The notes beneath the pieces are model-generated. The model did no database searches and had not been told where the DNA came from. It was given only the letters and a program-made list of their open reading frames with translations. From an uncultured Bacteroidales bacterium (lineage in GTDB: Bacteria; Bacteroidota; Bacteroidia; Bacteroidales; Paludibacteraceae), in contig CADCCH010000010.1 in assembly GCA_902799875.1 (NCBI GenBank), positions 1-46,928 on the forward strand: DNA of 46,928 nucleotides. The letters run 5' to 3'. This document shows, piece after piece, positions 6,893 through 16,654 of the stretch; within the stretch, counting starts at the first letter, position 1; each line of letters begins with the position of its first letter. The position numbers and the translations under genes are program-made.

Positions 6893-7596
6893 TGTATTTA
6901 TTCTACGCGCCAAATATAGCTATAGAGCCGGTTCTTCCGGAGGAAGAGAGCAATCACTGTGTGCAGGTCTTGCGCCGAACGGCGGGAGACGAGGTGGTGG
7001 TGACAGATGGTGTAGGCAACCTGTATCACTGCGTGATCACCAATCCGCATCGGAAACATTGTGAACTGCGTATCGAGCGTGTGGAGACACCTCAGGCACT
7101 GCACGAAGGATGGATACGTATCGGGATCGCTCCGACGAAGAACATCGACCGTACCGAATGGGCGATTGAGAAATGTGTGGAGATGGGTGCGGATGAGATG
7201 GTGCTGCTCTTATGCGACCATTCGGAGCGCAAGACGGTGAACATCGACCGACTGCAGAAGATTGTCGTTTCGGCTGCCAAGCAGAGTCTGAAAGCCCGTT
7301 TCCCGATCTTGAAGCCGCTGACAAAAATGACCGATTTGGCGATCGAAGGCGATCGGTTTATTGCGCATTGTATCGAGGGGTATAAAGCTACGGACAACAA
7401 GCGGGCACTGAAGGATAAGATTGTGCGCGGACACGAGACGACTGTGTTGATCGGACCCGAAGGAGATTTCTCTCCGGAGGAGGTGAAATGGGCATTGGAG
7501 CAGGGGTATGAGCCGGTGAGCCTGGGTGCAGCACGATTACGGACCGAGACGGCAGCGGTGGTGGCTTGTCATACCGCGGTACTCATAAATGAGTAA
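6892..7596 (+). CDS. rsmE: 16S rRNA (uracil-1498-N3)-methyltransferase RsmE
   Basis: A 234-residue SPOUT-type methyltransferase that modifies 16S rRNA U1498. The N-terminal PUA-like part (H-C-V-Q-V-L-R, V-V-V-T-D-G) is followed by the SPOUT domain with K-N-I-D-R-T-E-W-A-I-E-K-C-V-E-M-G, the S-A-A-K-Q-S motif, the knot residues L-I-G-P-E-G-D-F-S and the C-terminal L-G-A-A-R-L-R-T-E-T-A. All are typical and the length is normal. Its start is coupled to the prfA stop. Confidence 0.95.
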   Translation: MYLFYAPNIAIEPVLPEEESNHCVQVLRRTAGDEVVVTDGVGNLYHCVITNPHRKHCELRIERVETPQALHEGWIRIGIAPTKNIDRTEWAIEKCVEMGADEMVLLLCDHSERKTVNIDRLQKIVVSAAKQSLKARFPILKPLTKMTDLAIEGDRFIAHCIEGYKATDNKRALKDKIVRGHETTVLIGPEGDFSPEEVKWALEQGYEPVSLGAARLRTETAAVVACHTAVLINE

Positions 7597-7598
7597 AT

Positions 7599-8174
7599 TT
7601 GAAATTTGACATTGACATATTACTCTGGATCAACGGGCATTGGAGCGAAGGACTGGACCTGTTCTTCTGGTACATCAGTAAAGCGAGTACCTGGATTCCG
7701 CTGTATGTGTTGTTGGTGGGGCTGATTGCATGGAAATACCGCAACTGGCGCACGGTGCTGATTATCTTGATTGGTTTTGGTGTAGCAGTCGGCCTGAGTG
7801 ATTACCTGTGCAGCAGCATACTCAAACCGCTGGTGTGTCGATTGCGTCCGACCCATGAACCGGCACTGGAAGGCATGGTGCATCTGGTACGGGGTTATAC
7901 CGGCGGGTTATACGGTTTTTGCAGCTCGCACGCCGCCAATACGATGGCCGTCGGTCTGCTGTTCAGTCTGCTGTACCGCAATAAAATAGCTACCGCAGGT
8001 CTGATGACCTGGGTAGCTCTGAACTGTTATAGTCGCATGTATCTGGGGGTTCATTACCCGACGGATATCATTTGCGGACTGCTGATAGGGAGTCTGTGGG
8101 CTGTACTGGTGTGGCTGGTGCTATCCCGTTTGCTCCACGTGGACGACGAGGTTGCTCGGCGGGGTGGTTCATGA
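7599..8174 (+). CDS. PAP2-family membrane phosphatase, 191 aa
   Basis: All three type 2 phosphatidic acid phosphatase motifs are present: K-x6-R-P at residues 76-84, the histidine motif as C-S-S-H at 108-111 (usual form P-S-G-H), and S-R-x5-H-x3-D at 145-156. Five or six membrane helices surround them. The family dephosphorylates lipid phosphates such as undecaprenyl pyrophosphate or lipid A. The start is taken as TTG at 7599, two bases after the rsmE stop, because the nearby ATG at 7589 reaches a stop within seven codons. The 3' end overlaps the convergent gene at 8068-8487 by 107 bases. Confidence 0.88.
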   Translation: MKFDIDILLWINGHWSEGLDLFFWYISKASTWIPLYVLLVGLIAWKYRNWRTVLIILIGFGVAVGLSDYLCSSILKPLVCRLRPTHEPALEGMVHLVRGYTGGLYGFCSSHAANTMAVGLLFSLLYRNKIATAGLMTWVALNCYSRMYLGVHYPTDIICGLLIGSLWAVLVWLVLSRLLHVDDEVARRGGS

Positions 8175-8487
8175 ACCGCTCGAACTCCTGCGGAGTGAGT
8201 AGGTGCTTGAGTTCCTCACGGATTGCAATCATTCGCTCCATGTTTTCGGCACGCGTCAGGCCTTTTTGGCGCACCAAAGCGTACTTGAGATGCATGCGAT
8301 AAATCGTATCAAAACGTACGGAATCGCGGATACCTAACTCGCGCGTCAGCCGAACAGTCTGCTTAAGCGCTTCCTCCTGCGGGGTACGTTGCACACGAGG
8401 TTCAGTGACCGGCTCTTGCGCCATCATACTGCCCGACAGAAGGGCTGCAACAAAGAAAAAAAAGAGTTTTTTCATAACAAAAAACAT
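8068..8487 (-). CDS. Small secreted protein, 135-139 aa
   Basis: It begins with a signal peptide (M-K-K-L-F-F-F-F-V-A-A-L-L-S-G-S-M-M-A-Q), so either the first methionine or that at residue 5 (8475) may be used. The mature part is basic and helical (L-K-Q-T-V-R-L-T-R-E-L, R-M-I-A-I-R-E-E-L-K-H-L-L-T-P-Q-E-F-E-R-F), somewhat like small periplasmic Spy/CpxP-type helical proteins, but the family assignment is not secure. The last third is proline- and arginine-rich. It runs antisense to the end of the PAP2 gene and is divergent from the permease gene at 8500. Confidence 0.65.
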   Translation of the reverse strand: MFFVMKKLFFFFVAALLSGSMMAQEPVTEPRVQRTPQEEALKQTVRLTRELGIRDSVRFDTIYRMHLKYALVRQKGLTRAENMERMIAIREELKHLLTPQEFERFMNHPAEQPRRPRGANGIAPATPVQPTDSLSAVRK

Positions 8488-8499
8488 ACAACAAAAATT

Positions 8500-9732
8500 A
8501 TGCCATTACGCCCTGAAATAGCGTTAGCCACGAAACTTTATTTCTCCCCGGAGGGAGAAGCGCGTCAAGCGCGCCCTGCGATACGGGTGGCTTTGGCGGG
8601 TATGATCGTGGGGGTGATGGTGATGATTCTGACCATCTGTATCGTGGTGGGATTTAAGGATACGGTAACGGCGAAAGTAGCCGGTTTCGGGGCACATATC
8701 CAGATGGTTTCTTTTGATAATAACAATACCTACGACATGCAACCGATTGAGGTCTCAGACTCGTTGATGGCGGCACTTGGGACGTTCGAACATGTGACGA
8801 AGGTAGCACCGTTTATCACCAAACCCGGTATGCTGAAGACCGATTCGGCTTTTCACGGGATGGTGCTGAAGGGCACGGATTATTGGGATTTTTTTGCACG
8901 AAATATGGTGGAGGGTGTGATACCCGCTCAACCTAACGAGATCATCCTCTCGCGGTCGGTGGCGACGCAGTTGGACTTGGCCGTCGGTGATGCCGTAAAC
9001 GCGTACTATGTGGACGCAGACGATGTGCGGGCACGGCGGTACAGGATTGCAGGCATCTATGAGACCGGTTTTGGTCAGTTTGACGATCTGTTTGTGGTGA
9101 CACCCCTTCGGGACGCACGCCGACTGCAAGGTTGGGAAGCGGATACGTACTCGGGTGTGGAGATCTTAGTGGACGATGTGCGGTACTTGGACCAGACGGC
9201 CGATGCGATTTATTTTGCGACCGTGAATCACCTGGACGAGGACGGGTATAATGTTTATTATGTACAGACGCTCAAGGAGCAGAATCCGGCTGTTTTTGCG
9301 TGGTTGGATCTGCTGGATATGAATGTGATTGTGATCATAGTGTTGATGCTGCTGGTAGCAGGATTTAACATCGTAAGTGGTCTGATTATCTTGATTTTAG
9401 AGGGTGTGCAGTTGATTGGTACCTTGAAAGCCTTGGGTGCCGATAACCGTTTTGTACGGCGTATCTTCCTGACCCAAGCAGGGCTGCTGATCGGTAAAGG
9501 TGTGCTCTGGGGCAATGTGTCAGGTTTTGTGCTGGCATGGTTGCAGTATCAATTTCATCTCGTGCCCCTCGAGGCCGCGACCTATTATGTAAGTTACGTA
9601 CCGATTGCGTTCCCTTGGGGATGGTTGGTGGCACTGAATATACTGACAATCGGTGTGTCGTTGTTGATTTTATTGTTACCGTCGATGATCATCTCTAAGA
9701 TCAGCCCGGCGAAGGTGATGCATTTCGAGTGA
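8500..9732 (+). CDS. LolC/LolE-type ABC transporter permease, 410 aa
   Basis: The protein has the four-helix LolC/E-FtsX layout: one helix at about residues 27-50, a large periplasmic domain of about 220 residues, then three helices near 272-300, 325-345 and 370-395. Family members extract lipoproteins from the inner membrane or move other envelope substrates, working with a LolD-like ATPase that is not in this window. The start chosen is ATG at 8500 (M-P-L-R-P-E-I-A-L-A); upstream in-frame codons would run into the divergent gene. The stop overlaps the next start. Lipoprotein release is inferred from the family. Confidence 0.85.
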   Translation: MPLRPEIALATKLYFSPEGEARQARPAIRVALAGMIVGVMVMILTICIVVGFKDTVTAKVAGFGAHIQMVSFDNNNTYDMQPIEVSDSLMAALGTFEHVTKVAPFITKPGMLKTDSAFHGMVLKGTDYWDFFARNMVEGVIPAQPNEIILSRSVATQLDLAVGDAVNAYYVDADDVRARRYRIAGIYETGFGQFDDLFVVTPLRDARRLQGWEADTYSGVEILVDDVRYLDQTADAIYFATVNHLDEDGYNVYYVQTLKEQNPAVFAWLDLLDMNVIVIIVLMLLVAGFNIVSGLIILILEGVQLIGTLKALGADNRFVRRIFLTQAGLLIGKGVLWGNVSGFVLAWLQYQFHLVPLEAATYYVSYVPIAFPWGWLVALNILTIGVSLLILLLPSMIISKISPAKVMHFE

Positions 9733-10574
9733 TGAAACTACAGACAATAGTGGACATACCGGCTTCGCCGTGGAAGATAGGGTACGAGGATCGTATCTTG
9801 ATGGTAGGTTCGTGTTTCTCGGATGAGATCGGTGCGCAGATGCAGGAGCGCTATCTGAACGTCACCTGTAATCCGTTTGGTACGCTTTATAACCCGCTGA
9901 GTATCGCACAAGCCTTCAGCCTTCAGCTTTCAGAAGTCAACTTTCAATTTCATGAGGGCTTATGGCACTCGATGGCGCACCATGGTGCATTCTCGCGGGC
10001 GACGAAAGAGGAGGCGGAACAAGCAGTGCGTGCATCGATAGAAACGATGCAAAAGGCGTTAAAGGAAGCGAGTGTCGTTATCGTGACGTTCGGCACCGCG
10101 TGGGTGTATGAGATGAACGGCGCGATTGTGGGCAACTGTCATAAGTTACCGGAGCGTTGTTTTAACCGCAGACGTTTGTCGGTCGAAGAGATCGTGGAGG
10201 CTTGGAAGCCGATCTTGGCGCAGTATCCGGATAAAAAATGGTTGTTTACTGTTTCGCCGATTCGGCACATTCGGGACGGACTGCACGAGAATCAGATCTC
10301 TAAAGCGACACTCTTACAGGCTGTAGAACAGTTAGTGCTGAATAGCAGTCCGTCTCCGGCGACTCGCCGGTATTTCCCCTCGTACGAAATTATGCTGGAT
10401 GAGTTGCGGGACTATCGGTTTTATGCCGATGATCTGGTACATCCATCGTCTTTGGCCGTGAACTATATATGGGAGCGTTTTGTGGATACGTTCTGCACGC
10501 CTCAGACAAAAAATGAACTCGTGCTTCAACATAAACGTTGGAAACACGAGCATCATCTTCCGTTACACGGATAA
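9732..10574 (+). CDS. GSCFA-domain protein, 280 aa
   Basis: The name-giving motif is at the N-terminus (M-V-G-S-C-F-S-D-E-I-G), followed by C-N-P-F-G-T-L-Y-N-P-L-S-I, as in GSCFA family proteins of Bacteroidota. The family resembles SGNH/GDSL hydrolases: G-S-C-F would carry the nucleophile block, and D-D-L-V-H-P-S-S near residue 240 the catalytic D-x-x-H. The substrate is unknown. The ATG at 9732 overlaps the permease stop; a GTG one codon earlier is also possible. Confidence 0.85.
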   Translation: MKLQTIVDIPASPWKIGYEDRILMVGSCFSDEIGAQMQERYLNVTCNPFGTLYNPLSIAQAFSLQLSEVNFQFHEGLWHSMAHHGAFSRATKEEAEQAVRASIETMQKALKEASVVIVTFGTAWVYEMNGAIVGNCHKLPERCFNRRRLSVEEIVEAWKPILAQYPDKKWLFTVSPIRHIRDGLHENQISKATLLQAVEQLVLNSSPSPATRRYFPSYEIMLDELRDYRFYADDLVHPSSLAVNYIWERFVDTFCTPQTKNELVLQHKRWKHEHHLPLHG

Positions 10575-10621
10575 GTATTCAGTATTCTTATCTCGTTTTA
10601 CTCGAACGATTATTTCAGTTT

Positions 10622-13246
10622 TCAGCTTTTCAAAGCCTTAATGGCTTCTTCGAGGGCGGCGATGCGGGATTCGGCATCGGCTTTTTTCTTTTGTTCCAAT
10701 GCCACGATCTCCGGTTTGGCGTTAGCCACGAAACGTTCGTTGGAGAGCTTCGCCATCACGCCACGCAAGAAACCTTGCTGATGTTGGAGGTCCGCCTCCA
10801 GTTTCTTGAGCTCTTCGTCCACATTGATAAACTGATCCATCGGGATGGCGAACTCGGTCGTTCCGACGATGAACTTAGACGCGTTACCGCTCACTTCACC
10901 GTTCACCTTTACCTCAACATTCGCCAGTTTATCCACCAGTGCATTCAAAGCAATCGGACTAATCAGCGTCAGACGCTCTTTCTGCGGGATGTTCTTCGAT
11001 GCGCGGGCATTACGGACACCGGCGATAATCTCTTTGAGATTCTCTACCTCTTTGAGAATTTCACCATTAAGCGCAGCGTCACCATTTGCATCATTGAGCG
11101 AAGCGCTCATTATCGATTCGCCTTCTTTGCGCTCGTAGAGGTTCTGCCAGAGTTCTTCGGTGATGAACGGCATAAACGGATGGAGCACACGCAGCAGACG
11201 ATCGAAGAACGCGAGTGTTGCCTCGTAGGTGGCTTTGTCAATCGGTTGTTGATACCCCGGTTTGATCATCTCCAGGTACCAACCGCTGAACTCATCGCAG
11301 TACAGTTTGTAGATCTCCATCAGGGCTTCCGACAGACGATATTTGCTGAAGAGATCCGCTATCTCGCGCTCTGTTTCTGCCAATTTCGCATCAAACCACT
11401 TGATCGTGTATGCCGAAGTCTCGGGTTGCGGGATGTCTGCTACTTCGAGACCCTTCACCATACGGAAACAGTTCCAGATCTTATTGCAGAAGTTACGTCC
11501 CTGCTCGCAGAGCGAATCATCGTACAGGATATCATTGCCGGCAGGTGCGCTCAGCAGGATACCCATACGGACACCATCGGCACCGAAACGCTCGATCAGA
11601 TCCAGCGGATCGGGACTGTTACCTAACGATTTGGACATCTTACGTCCGAGCTTGTCACGCACGATTCCGGTGAAATAGACATGCTTGAACGGCATCTTAC
11701 CTACGTATTCGTAACCCGCCATGATCATACGTGCAACCCAGAAGAAGATGATATCCGGACCCGTTACGAGGTCTGCGGTGGGGTAGTAGTAGTTGATCTC
11801 TTTGTTGTCCGGGTTCTCGATACCGTCGAAGAGCGAAATCGGCCAGAGCCAACTACTAAACCAGGTGTCCAACGCACCTTCGTCCTGCACATAGTTGCCT
11901 TCGGGCTTGGTTTCCGAAACGATGATCTTGTCGTCCGGGTAGTTCTCCAGACCGGTCTGAGCCAACAAGTCGGCATCGTAGTACGCCGGGATACGGTGAC
12001 CCCACCAGAGCTGACGGCTGATACACCAGTCTTTGATGTTCTCCAGCCAGTTGCGGTAGGTGTTCTTGTATTTGGAGGGATAGAAAACGATGTCGTCGTT
12101 CATTACCGGTGGTAAGGCGATATCTGCAAAGTGCTTCATCTTGACGAACCACTGCAGACTCAACCGCGGCTCGATGGGTACATTCGTACGCTCGGAGTAA
12201 CCGACTTTGTTGTCGTAATCCTCGATCTTCTCCACGAGGTTGAGCGCCTGCAGGTCTTCGACGATCTGCTTGCGGCAGTCAAAACGATCCATGCCGTGGT
12301 ACTTACGTACGTTCGGTTGGAGTTCCAGCTCGACCGTGTCCATGTTGAGGTGGGCATCGGGGGTGAAGATATCGATGGTCTTCAGGTTGTATTTTTGTCC
12401 CAACGCATAGTCGTTCACGTCGTGTGCGGGCGTCACTTTGAGGCAACCGGTACCGAAACCGATCTCGACGTACCGATCCTCAATGATGGGGATCACACGA
12501 CCGACACCCGGCACGATGACGTGCTTGCCTTTGAGCCATTGGTTCTTCTCCTCTTTGGGGTTAATGCAAACGGCGATATCACCGAAGATGGTCTCCGGAC
12601 GCGTGGTTGCCACAATCGCGTACTTGCCCGGTTCCTCTGCTACCTCATAACGGAGATAGTAGAACTTGTTATGCTCGTCGTGGTAGATGACCTCCTCGTC
12701 GGAGAGGGCCGTTTGACGCTCCGGGTCCCAGTTAACCATACGCAGACCGCGGTAGATGAGTCCTTTGTTATAGAGGTCACAGAACACCTTGATGACTGCT
12801 TTGGAACGCGTCTCGTCCATGGTGAAAGCGGTGCGGTCCCAATCGCAGGAACAGCCCAGTTTGCGGAGTTGTTTGAGGATGATTCCTCCGTGCTCGTCGG
12901 TCCAGTCCCAGGCATGTTTCAAAAACTCCTCACGCGTCAGGTCCGACTTATTGATACCTTGCTCTTTGAGGCGCTTGATAACTTTCGCTTCGGTCGCAAT
13001 CGAGGCATGGTCCGTACCCGGCACCCAGCAGGCGTTCTTGCCCTCCAGTCGTGCACGACGTACCAAAATATCCTGAATCGTCTCATTGAGTACGTGACCC
13101 ATGTGCAGCACACCCGTTACGTTGGGCGGCGGAATAACGATGGTAAACGGTTCCCGGCCATCCGGCTCCGAATGAAAGAGTTTATTGTCCAGCCAGTACT
13201 GATACCAGCGGGCTTCAATGTCAGTAGGATTGTACTTTGATTCCAT
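10622..13246 (-). CDS. valS: Valyl-tRNA synthetase
   Basis: An 874-residue class I aminoacyl-tRNA synthetase charging tRNA-Val. The HIGH motif appears as L-H-M-G-H in [13 protein letters not shown] (about residue 45) and the K-M-S-K-S loop in [10 protein letters not shown]. The editing (CP1) domain, anticodon-binding domain and C-terminal coiled coil ([10 protein letters not shown] to the end) are all present. ATG at 13246 is preferred over an in-frame GTG at 13255, because the -7 element at 13267-13274 leaves almost no leader for the latter. It is divergent from cdd with interleaved promoters. Confidence 0.96.
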   Translation of the reverse strand: MESKYNPTDIEARWYQYWLDNKLFHSEPDGREPFTIVIPPPNVTGVLHMGHVLNETIQDILVRRARLEGKNACWVPGTDHASIATEAKVIKRLKEQGINKSDLTREEFLKHAWDWTDEHGGIILKQLRKLGCSCDWDRTAFTMDETRSKAVIKVFCDLYNKGLIYRGLRMVNWDPERQTALSDEEVIYHDEHNKFYYLRYEVAEEPGKYAIVATTRPETIFGDIAVCINPKEEKNQWLKGKHVIVPGVGRVIPIIEDRYVEIGFGTGCLKVTPAHDVNDYALGQKYNLKTIDIFTPDAHLNMDTVELELQPNVRKYHGMDRFDCRKQIVEDLQALNLVEKIEDYDNKVGYSERTNVPIEPRLSLQWFVKMKHFADIALPPVMNDDIVFYPSKYKNTYRNWLENIKDWCISRQLWWGHRIPAYYDADLLAQTGLENYPDDKIIVSETKPEGNYVQDEGALDTWFSSWLWPISLFDGIENPDNKEINYYYPTADLVTGPDIIFFWVARMIMAGYEYVGKMPFKHVYFTGIVRDKLGRKMSKSLGNSPDPLDLIERFGADGVRMGILLSAPAGNDILYDDSLCEQGRNFCNKIWNCFRMVKGLEVADIPQPETSAYTIKWFDAKLAETEREIADLFSKYRLSEALMEIYKLYCDEFSGWYLEMIKPGYQQPIDKATYEATLAFFDRLLRVLHPFMPFITEELWQNLYERKEGESIMSASLNDANGDAALNGEILKEVENLKEIIAGVRNARASKNIPQKERLTLISPIALNALVDKLANVEVKVNGEVSGNASKFIVGTTEFAIPMDQFINVDEELKKLEADLQHQQGFLRGVMAKLSNERFVANAKPEIVALEQKKKADAESRIAALEEAIKALKS

Positions 13247-13266
13247 AGATTTCACAAATTAGCGTG

Positions 13267-13298
13267 CAAAATTACTGCTTTTTTTCGATATATGCAAA
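13267..13298 (-). promoter_or_regulatory. valS promoter
   Basis: Minus strand: -33 TTTG (13295-13298), 20-base spacer starting CATATATC, -7 TAATTTTG (13267-13274). Confidence 0.8.
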
Positions 13299-13305
13299 TT
13301 TTTTC

Positions 13306-13336
13306 TTGCAGAATTAAAAAAAAAGTAGTACCTTTG
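13306..13336 (+). promoter_or_regulatory. cdd-lpt-ribBA promoter
   Basis: -33 TTG (13306-13308), 20-base spacer ending GTAG, -7 TACCTTTG (13329-13336). It lies 7 bases from the divergent valS -33 element, so polymerases at the two promoters may interfere. Confidence 0.8.
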
Positions 13337-13381
13337 CACCCGCAAAGGTTTTTGGAAATACAAATTAACCAAATCGATAGT

Positions 13382-13864
13382 ATGAAAGAGTACAATTTGA
13401 CAGCCAAGATGCGTGCCTATCAGTGGGACGAGTTGACGGACGAGCAGCGTAAGGTAGTAGAAGTAGCGAAAGAGCAAATCCAACGCAGTTATTGTCCGTA
13501 CAGCGGTTTTCATGTAGGCGCAGGTGCGTTGTTGGCAAACGGAGAGATCATCAGGGGTTGTAACCAGGAGAATGCCGCTTATCCGAGTGGTCTGTGTGCG
13601 GAGCGTGTGGCGCTGTTTGCAGCGGGTGCGCAGTATCCGGATCAGCCTGTGAAGAAGTTGGCGATAGCTTGTTTCACGGGTGGTCATTTCACCAAAGAGC
13701 CGGGTTCGCCTTGCGGTTCCTGTCGTCAGGTGATGTTGGAGACCGAGCACCGTTATCCGGGTAAGATGGAGGTGTTGCTGTACGGTGAGGACGCGACGTA
13801 TGTGTTCGAGTCTGCCGCCGATCTTTTGCCCTTGACTTTTGTGAAAGAGAATCTTAACGGATGA
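13382..13864 (+). CDS. cdd: Cytidine deaminase
   Basis: A 160-residue homotetrameric-type cytidine deaminase, converting cytidine and deoxycytidine to uridine forms in pyrimidine salvage. Zinc ligands are C72, C111 and C114 (C-A-E-R and P-C-G-S-C-R-Q) and the proton-shuttling glutamate is E74. S-Y-C-P-Y-S-G-F-H-V-G-A-G-A-L at 36-50 is the usual substrate-binding segment. ATG at 13382 lies 46 bases after the -7 element; earlier in-frame codons lie upstream of the likely transcript start. The stop lies in the 8-bp repeat array that leads to the next gene. Confidence 0.95.
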   Translation: MKEYNLTAKMRAYQWDELTDEQRKVVEVAKEQIQRSYCPYSGFHVGAGALLANGEIIRGCNQENAAYPSGLCAERVALFAAGAQYPDQPVKKLAIACFTGGHFTKEPGSPCGSCRQVMLETEHRYPGKMEVLLYGEDATYVFESAADLLPLTFVKENLNG

Positions 13865-13892
13865 ATGGGTGAACGGATGAAAGGATGAAGGG
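13861..13892. repeat. 8-bp tandem repeat (ATGAANGG) at a gene junction
   Basis: Four consecutive variants of ATGAANGG: ATGAATGG, GTGAACGG, ATGAAAGG, ATGAAGGG. The cdd stop codon (13862-13864) is in the first unit, and the lptF/G start ATG at 13893 begins what would be the fifth unit. Confidence 0.85.
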
Positions 13893-15377
13893 ATGAGAGT
13901 GATAAGGAAAATAGACATTTACCTGCTCCGGAATTTTCTGGGGCTGTTTTTGGCTACTTTCTTTATTGCGATATTCATCCTGCTGATGCAGTTCATGTGG
14001 ATGCATGTGAACGACTTGGTAGGAAAAGGTATCGGTGTGGGTGTGTTGTCGGAGTTCTTTCTGTACGCCACCGCATCGGTGGTGCCTTTAGCACTGCCTT
14101 TGGCTATCTTGCTTAGTTCCCTCATCTCGTTCGGTAACTTGGCGGAGAAGTTTGAGTTAACGGCTATGAAAGCTGCGGGAATATCGCTTTTCCGTATTAT
14201 GCGTCCGCTTGCGTTGGCGGTAGCGCTATTGAGTGTGGGTGCGTTCTTCTTCAGTAATAACGTGTTACCCAAATCGCAGATGAAGCTCTGGGCACTCATT
14301 TTCTCGTTGCGTCAGAAGAGTCCGGAGTTGCAGATTCCGGTGGGTGAGTTCTACGACGAGATAGACGGTTTTCAGATCTACGTGCAGGAGAAGACCCCAC
14401 GTGGGGACCTGCTCAATATAATGATCTACGACTATTCGGATGGTTTTCAGAATGCGAAGGTGATGGTGGCGGATACGGGTCGTCTGACGGCCAGTGCCGA
14501 CAAACGTTTCCTGATGTTGGACCTGACTAACGGTGAGTCGTTTGAGAACCTCAACCAGAAGCAGCAACGGGCGACGGGTACAACCAAGAGTATCCCTTAT
14601 CGACGCGAGACCTTTGCCCACAAGCGGATCATCATTGATTTTGCCACGGACTTCAACCGCTACGACGAGTCTCTGCTGGAGGACCAGCATGTGAGCAAGA
14701 ACGTCGCCCAGTTGATCCACTCGATCGATTCGGTCAAGGAGGTCTCCCGGGAACGGGCGGCGGACCAGAGTTCGTCTCTGGTCAAGGACCGCTATTTCAA
14801 TCGCGACAACACGCGCAACGAGATGATTGTGCCGACGACGATTACCGATGAGGAACGGAAAATCTACAACCTCGATTCACTCTGGGCAAGTCTGACGCCG
14901 CTGGAAGAGTGGAGGGTGATCACGGACGCGCAGGATCGAGCTAAGACCTATCGGGACTTAGTGGATTACAACGCGATTGTGCTCGGTGACGCGGACAAGT
15001 ACATCCGTAAGCACGAGATTGAACTGCACCGTAAGCTGACGCTCGCGTTTGCGTGCCTGATCTTCTTCTTTATCGGTGCCCCGCTGGGTGCGATCATCCG
15101 CAAGGGTGGTCTGGGTGCTCCGGTGGTGATCTCTGTCATCCTTTTTATCATTTATTATATTATCGACAATACGGGTTATAAGATGGCGCGCGAGGCGATT
15201 TGGCCGTGTTGGGCAGGTATGTGGTTGAGTTCGTTTGTGCTCTTCCCCTTGGGTGTGTTCCTGACCTACAAAGCCGCGACCGACTCCCCGCTCTTCAATC
15301 CGGAAGCATGGAAGATCCGTATGGATAAACTCAAACTGAAAGCAATTGAACTGTATGAAAATAAACTCCATCGATGA
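13893..15377 (+). CDS. LptF/LptG-family permease, 494 aa
   Basis: A YjgP/YjgQ-type permease of the lipopolysaccharide export machine, which works with LptB and LptC to pull LPS out of the inner membrane. Three helices lie in the first 120 residues (opening [12 protein letters not shown]), followed by a long periplasmic region (about 130-380) and three helices near the C-terminus ([21 protein letters not shown]). The protein is longer than proteobacterial LptF/G (about 360 residues) because of an enlarged periplasmic part, as is common in Bacteroidota. F or G cannot be decided. It overlaps ribBA by 23 bases. Confidence 0.9.
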   Translation: MRVIRKIDIYLLRNFLGLFLATFFIAIFILLMQFMWMHVNDLVGKGIGVGVLSEFFLYATASVVPLALPLAILLSSLISFGNLAEKFELTAMKAAGISLFRIMRPLALAVALLSVGAFFFSNNVLPKSQMKLWALIFSLRQKSPELQIPVGEFYDEIDGFQIYVQEKTPRGDLLNIMIYDYSDGFQNAKVMVADTGRLTASADKRFLMLDLTNGESFENLNQKQQRATGTTKSIPYRRETFAHKRIIIDFATDFNRYDESLLEDQHVSKNVAQLIHSIDSVKEVSRERAADQSSSLVKDRYFNRDNTRNEMIVPTTITDEERKIYNLDSLWASLTPLEEWRVITDAQDRAKTYRDLVDYNAIVLGDADKYIRKHEIELHRKLTLAFACLIFFFIGAPLGAIIRKGGLGAPVVISVILFIIYYIIDNTGYKMAREAIWPCWAGMWLSSFVLFPLGVFLTYKAATDSPLFNPEAWKIRMDKLKLKAIELYENKLHR

Positions 15378-16560
15378 AGCGCTGGACGATTTCCGGCAAG
15401 GTAAGTTTGTGATTGTAGTGGACGATGAAGACCGCGAGAACGAGGGTGATTTCATCATTGCCGCCGAGAAGATCACACCGGAGAAAGTCAATTTTATGCT
15501 CCAGCACGGCCGGGGTGTGCTCTGTTGTCCGATCACGGAAGAGCGTTGTGCGCAACTGGACCTGATGCATCAGGTGGCGAACAACACCTCGATGTTAGGT
15601 ACACCGTTCACCGTGACCGTGGATAAACTGGAAGGTTGTACGACCGGTGTGTCGGCGGCTGACCGTGCGGCGACGATCCGTGCGTTGGCAGACCCCAACA
15701 GCAAACCCGAGACCTTTGGTCGTCCGGGACATATCAACCCGCTCTATGCGAAAGCCGGGGGTGTGCTGCAACGCGCAGGACACACGGAGGCAGGTGTGGA
15801 TCTGGCACGGCTGGCGGGACTGCAACCGGCTGCGGCTTTGATTGAGATTATGAATCCCGATGGTTCGATGGCACGTATGCCCCAGCTGCAGGAAGTAGCG
15901 AAAGAGTTTGACCTCAAGATCATCACCATCAAGGATCTAATCGCGTACCGATTAAATCTGGGTGAGCGGTTAGAGTTTAGCGGTGAGAGGGCATTGGTAG
16001 AGAAAGGTGAGACGGTTTTCCTTCCCACCCGGAACGGAGATTTTATGCTGACGCCGTTCCGGGATCTGACAACCGGATTGGAGCACGTGGCGCTGACCAA
16101 GGGAGAATGGAAAGAGGATGAACCGATTCTCTGTCGCGTACACTCCAGTTGTATAACCGGCGATATCTTCGGCTCCAAGCGTTGCGAATGCGGGGAGCAA
16201 CTCAACAAGGCCATGAAGATGATCGAAACCGAAGGGCGGGGGATCATCGTCTATATGAATCAGGAAGGTCGCGGGATCGGTCTGATGAATAAGATTCGCG
16301 CGTATAAGTTGCAGGAACAGGGCGACGATACGGTGGAGGCCAATATCCATCTGGGATTCCGTCCGGACGAGCGCGATTATGGGGTAGGAGCACAGATCCT
16401 GCGTGAGATGGGGGCACATAAACTGCGTCTGATGACCAATAATCCCGTCAAGCGCGTAGGTCTCGAGAGTTACGGTATCGAGATCGCTCCCAACCGCTGG
16501 AACGAACGCTATATGCGGACCAAAAAAGAAAAAATGCACCACGACCTGAAGCTGGTTTGA
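15355..16560 (+). CDS. ribBA: Bifunctional DHBP synthase / GTP cyclohydrolase II
   Basis: A 401-residue fusion for the two entry steps of riboflavin synthesis. The N-terminal half (1-200) is Rib[12 protein letters not shown] near residue 22 holds the metal and substrate acidic residues, and the H-x-E pair is in G-H-T-E-A-G-V-D-L. The C-terminal half is RibA: zinc cysteines in [16 protein letters not shown], then N-Q-E-G-R-G-I-G-L, and N-N-P-x-K at the end. ATG at 15355 gives the normal N-terminus; 15346 is an alternative three codons earlier. The start lies inside the permease gene. Confidence 0.96.
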   Translation: MKINSIDEALDDFRQGKFVIVVDDEDRENEGDFIIAAEKITPEKVNFMLQHGRGVLCCPITEERCAQLDLMHQVANNTSMLGTPFTVTVDKLEGCTTGVSAADRAATIRALADPNSKPETFGRPGHINPLYAKAGGVLQRAGHTEAGVDLARLAGLQPAAALIEIMNPDGSMARMPQLQEVAKEFDLKIITIKDLIAYRLNLGERLEFSGERALVEKGETVFLPTRNGDFMLTPFRDLTTGLEHVALTKGEWKEDEPILCRVHSSCITGDIFGSKRCECGEQLNKAMKMIETEGRGIIVYMNQEGRGIGLMNKIRAYKLQEQGDDTVEANIHLGFRPDERDYGVGAQILREMGAHKLRLMTNNPVKRVGLESYGIEIAPNRWNERYMRTKKEKMHHDLKLV

Positions 16561-16594
16561 TGAGTTTGGCACGGTTTTTGGAAGACTCTTTTCG

Positions 16595-16628
16595 AGATCA
16601 CGGGATCACGAGATCACGAGATCACGAG
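16595..16628. repeat. 8-bp tandem repeat (GATCACGA)
   Basis: Four consecutive units (GATCACGG once, GATCACGA three times) in the 94-base gap between ribBA and the next gene. No promoter consensus was seen in the gap. Confidence 0.85.
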
Positions 16629-16654
16629 AAGTTAAACAAAAAATGATTGAAACA

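Noticed and set aside
10538..13240. Long plus-strand ORFs opposite valS (10538-11626, 12131-13240).
   Set aside because: They mirror the valS coding frame, carry no domain and overlap a clearly identified gene across its full length.
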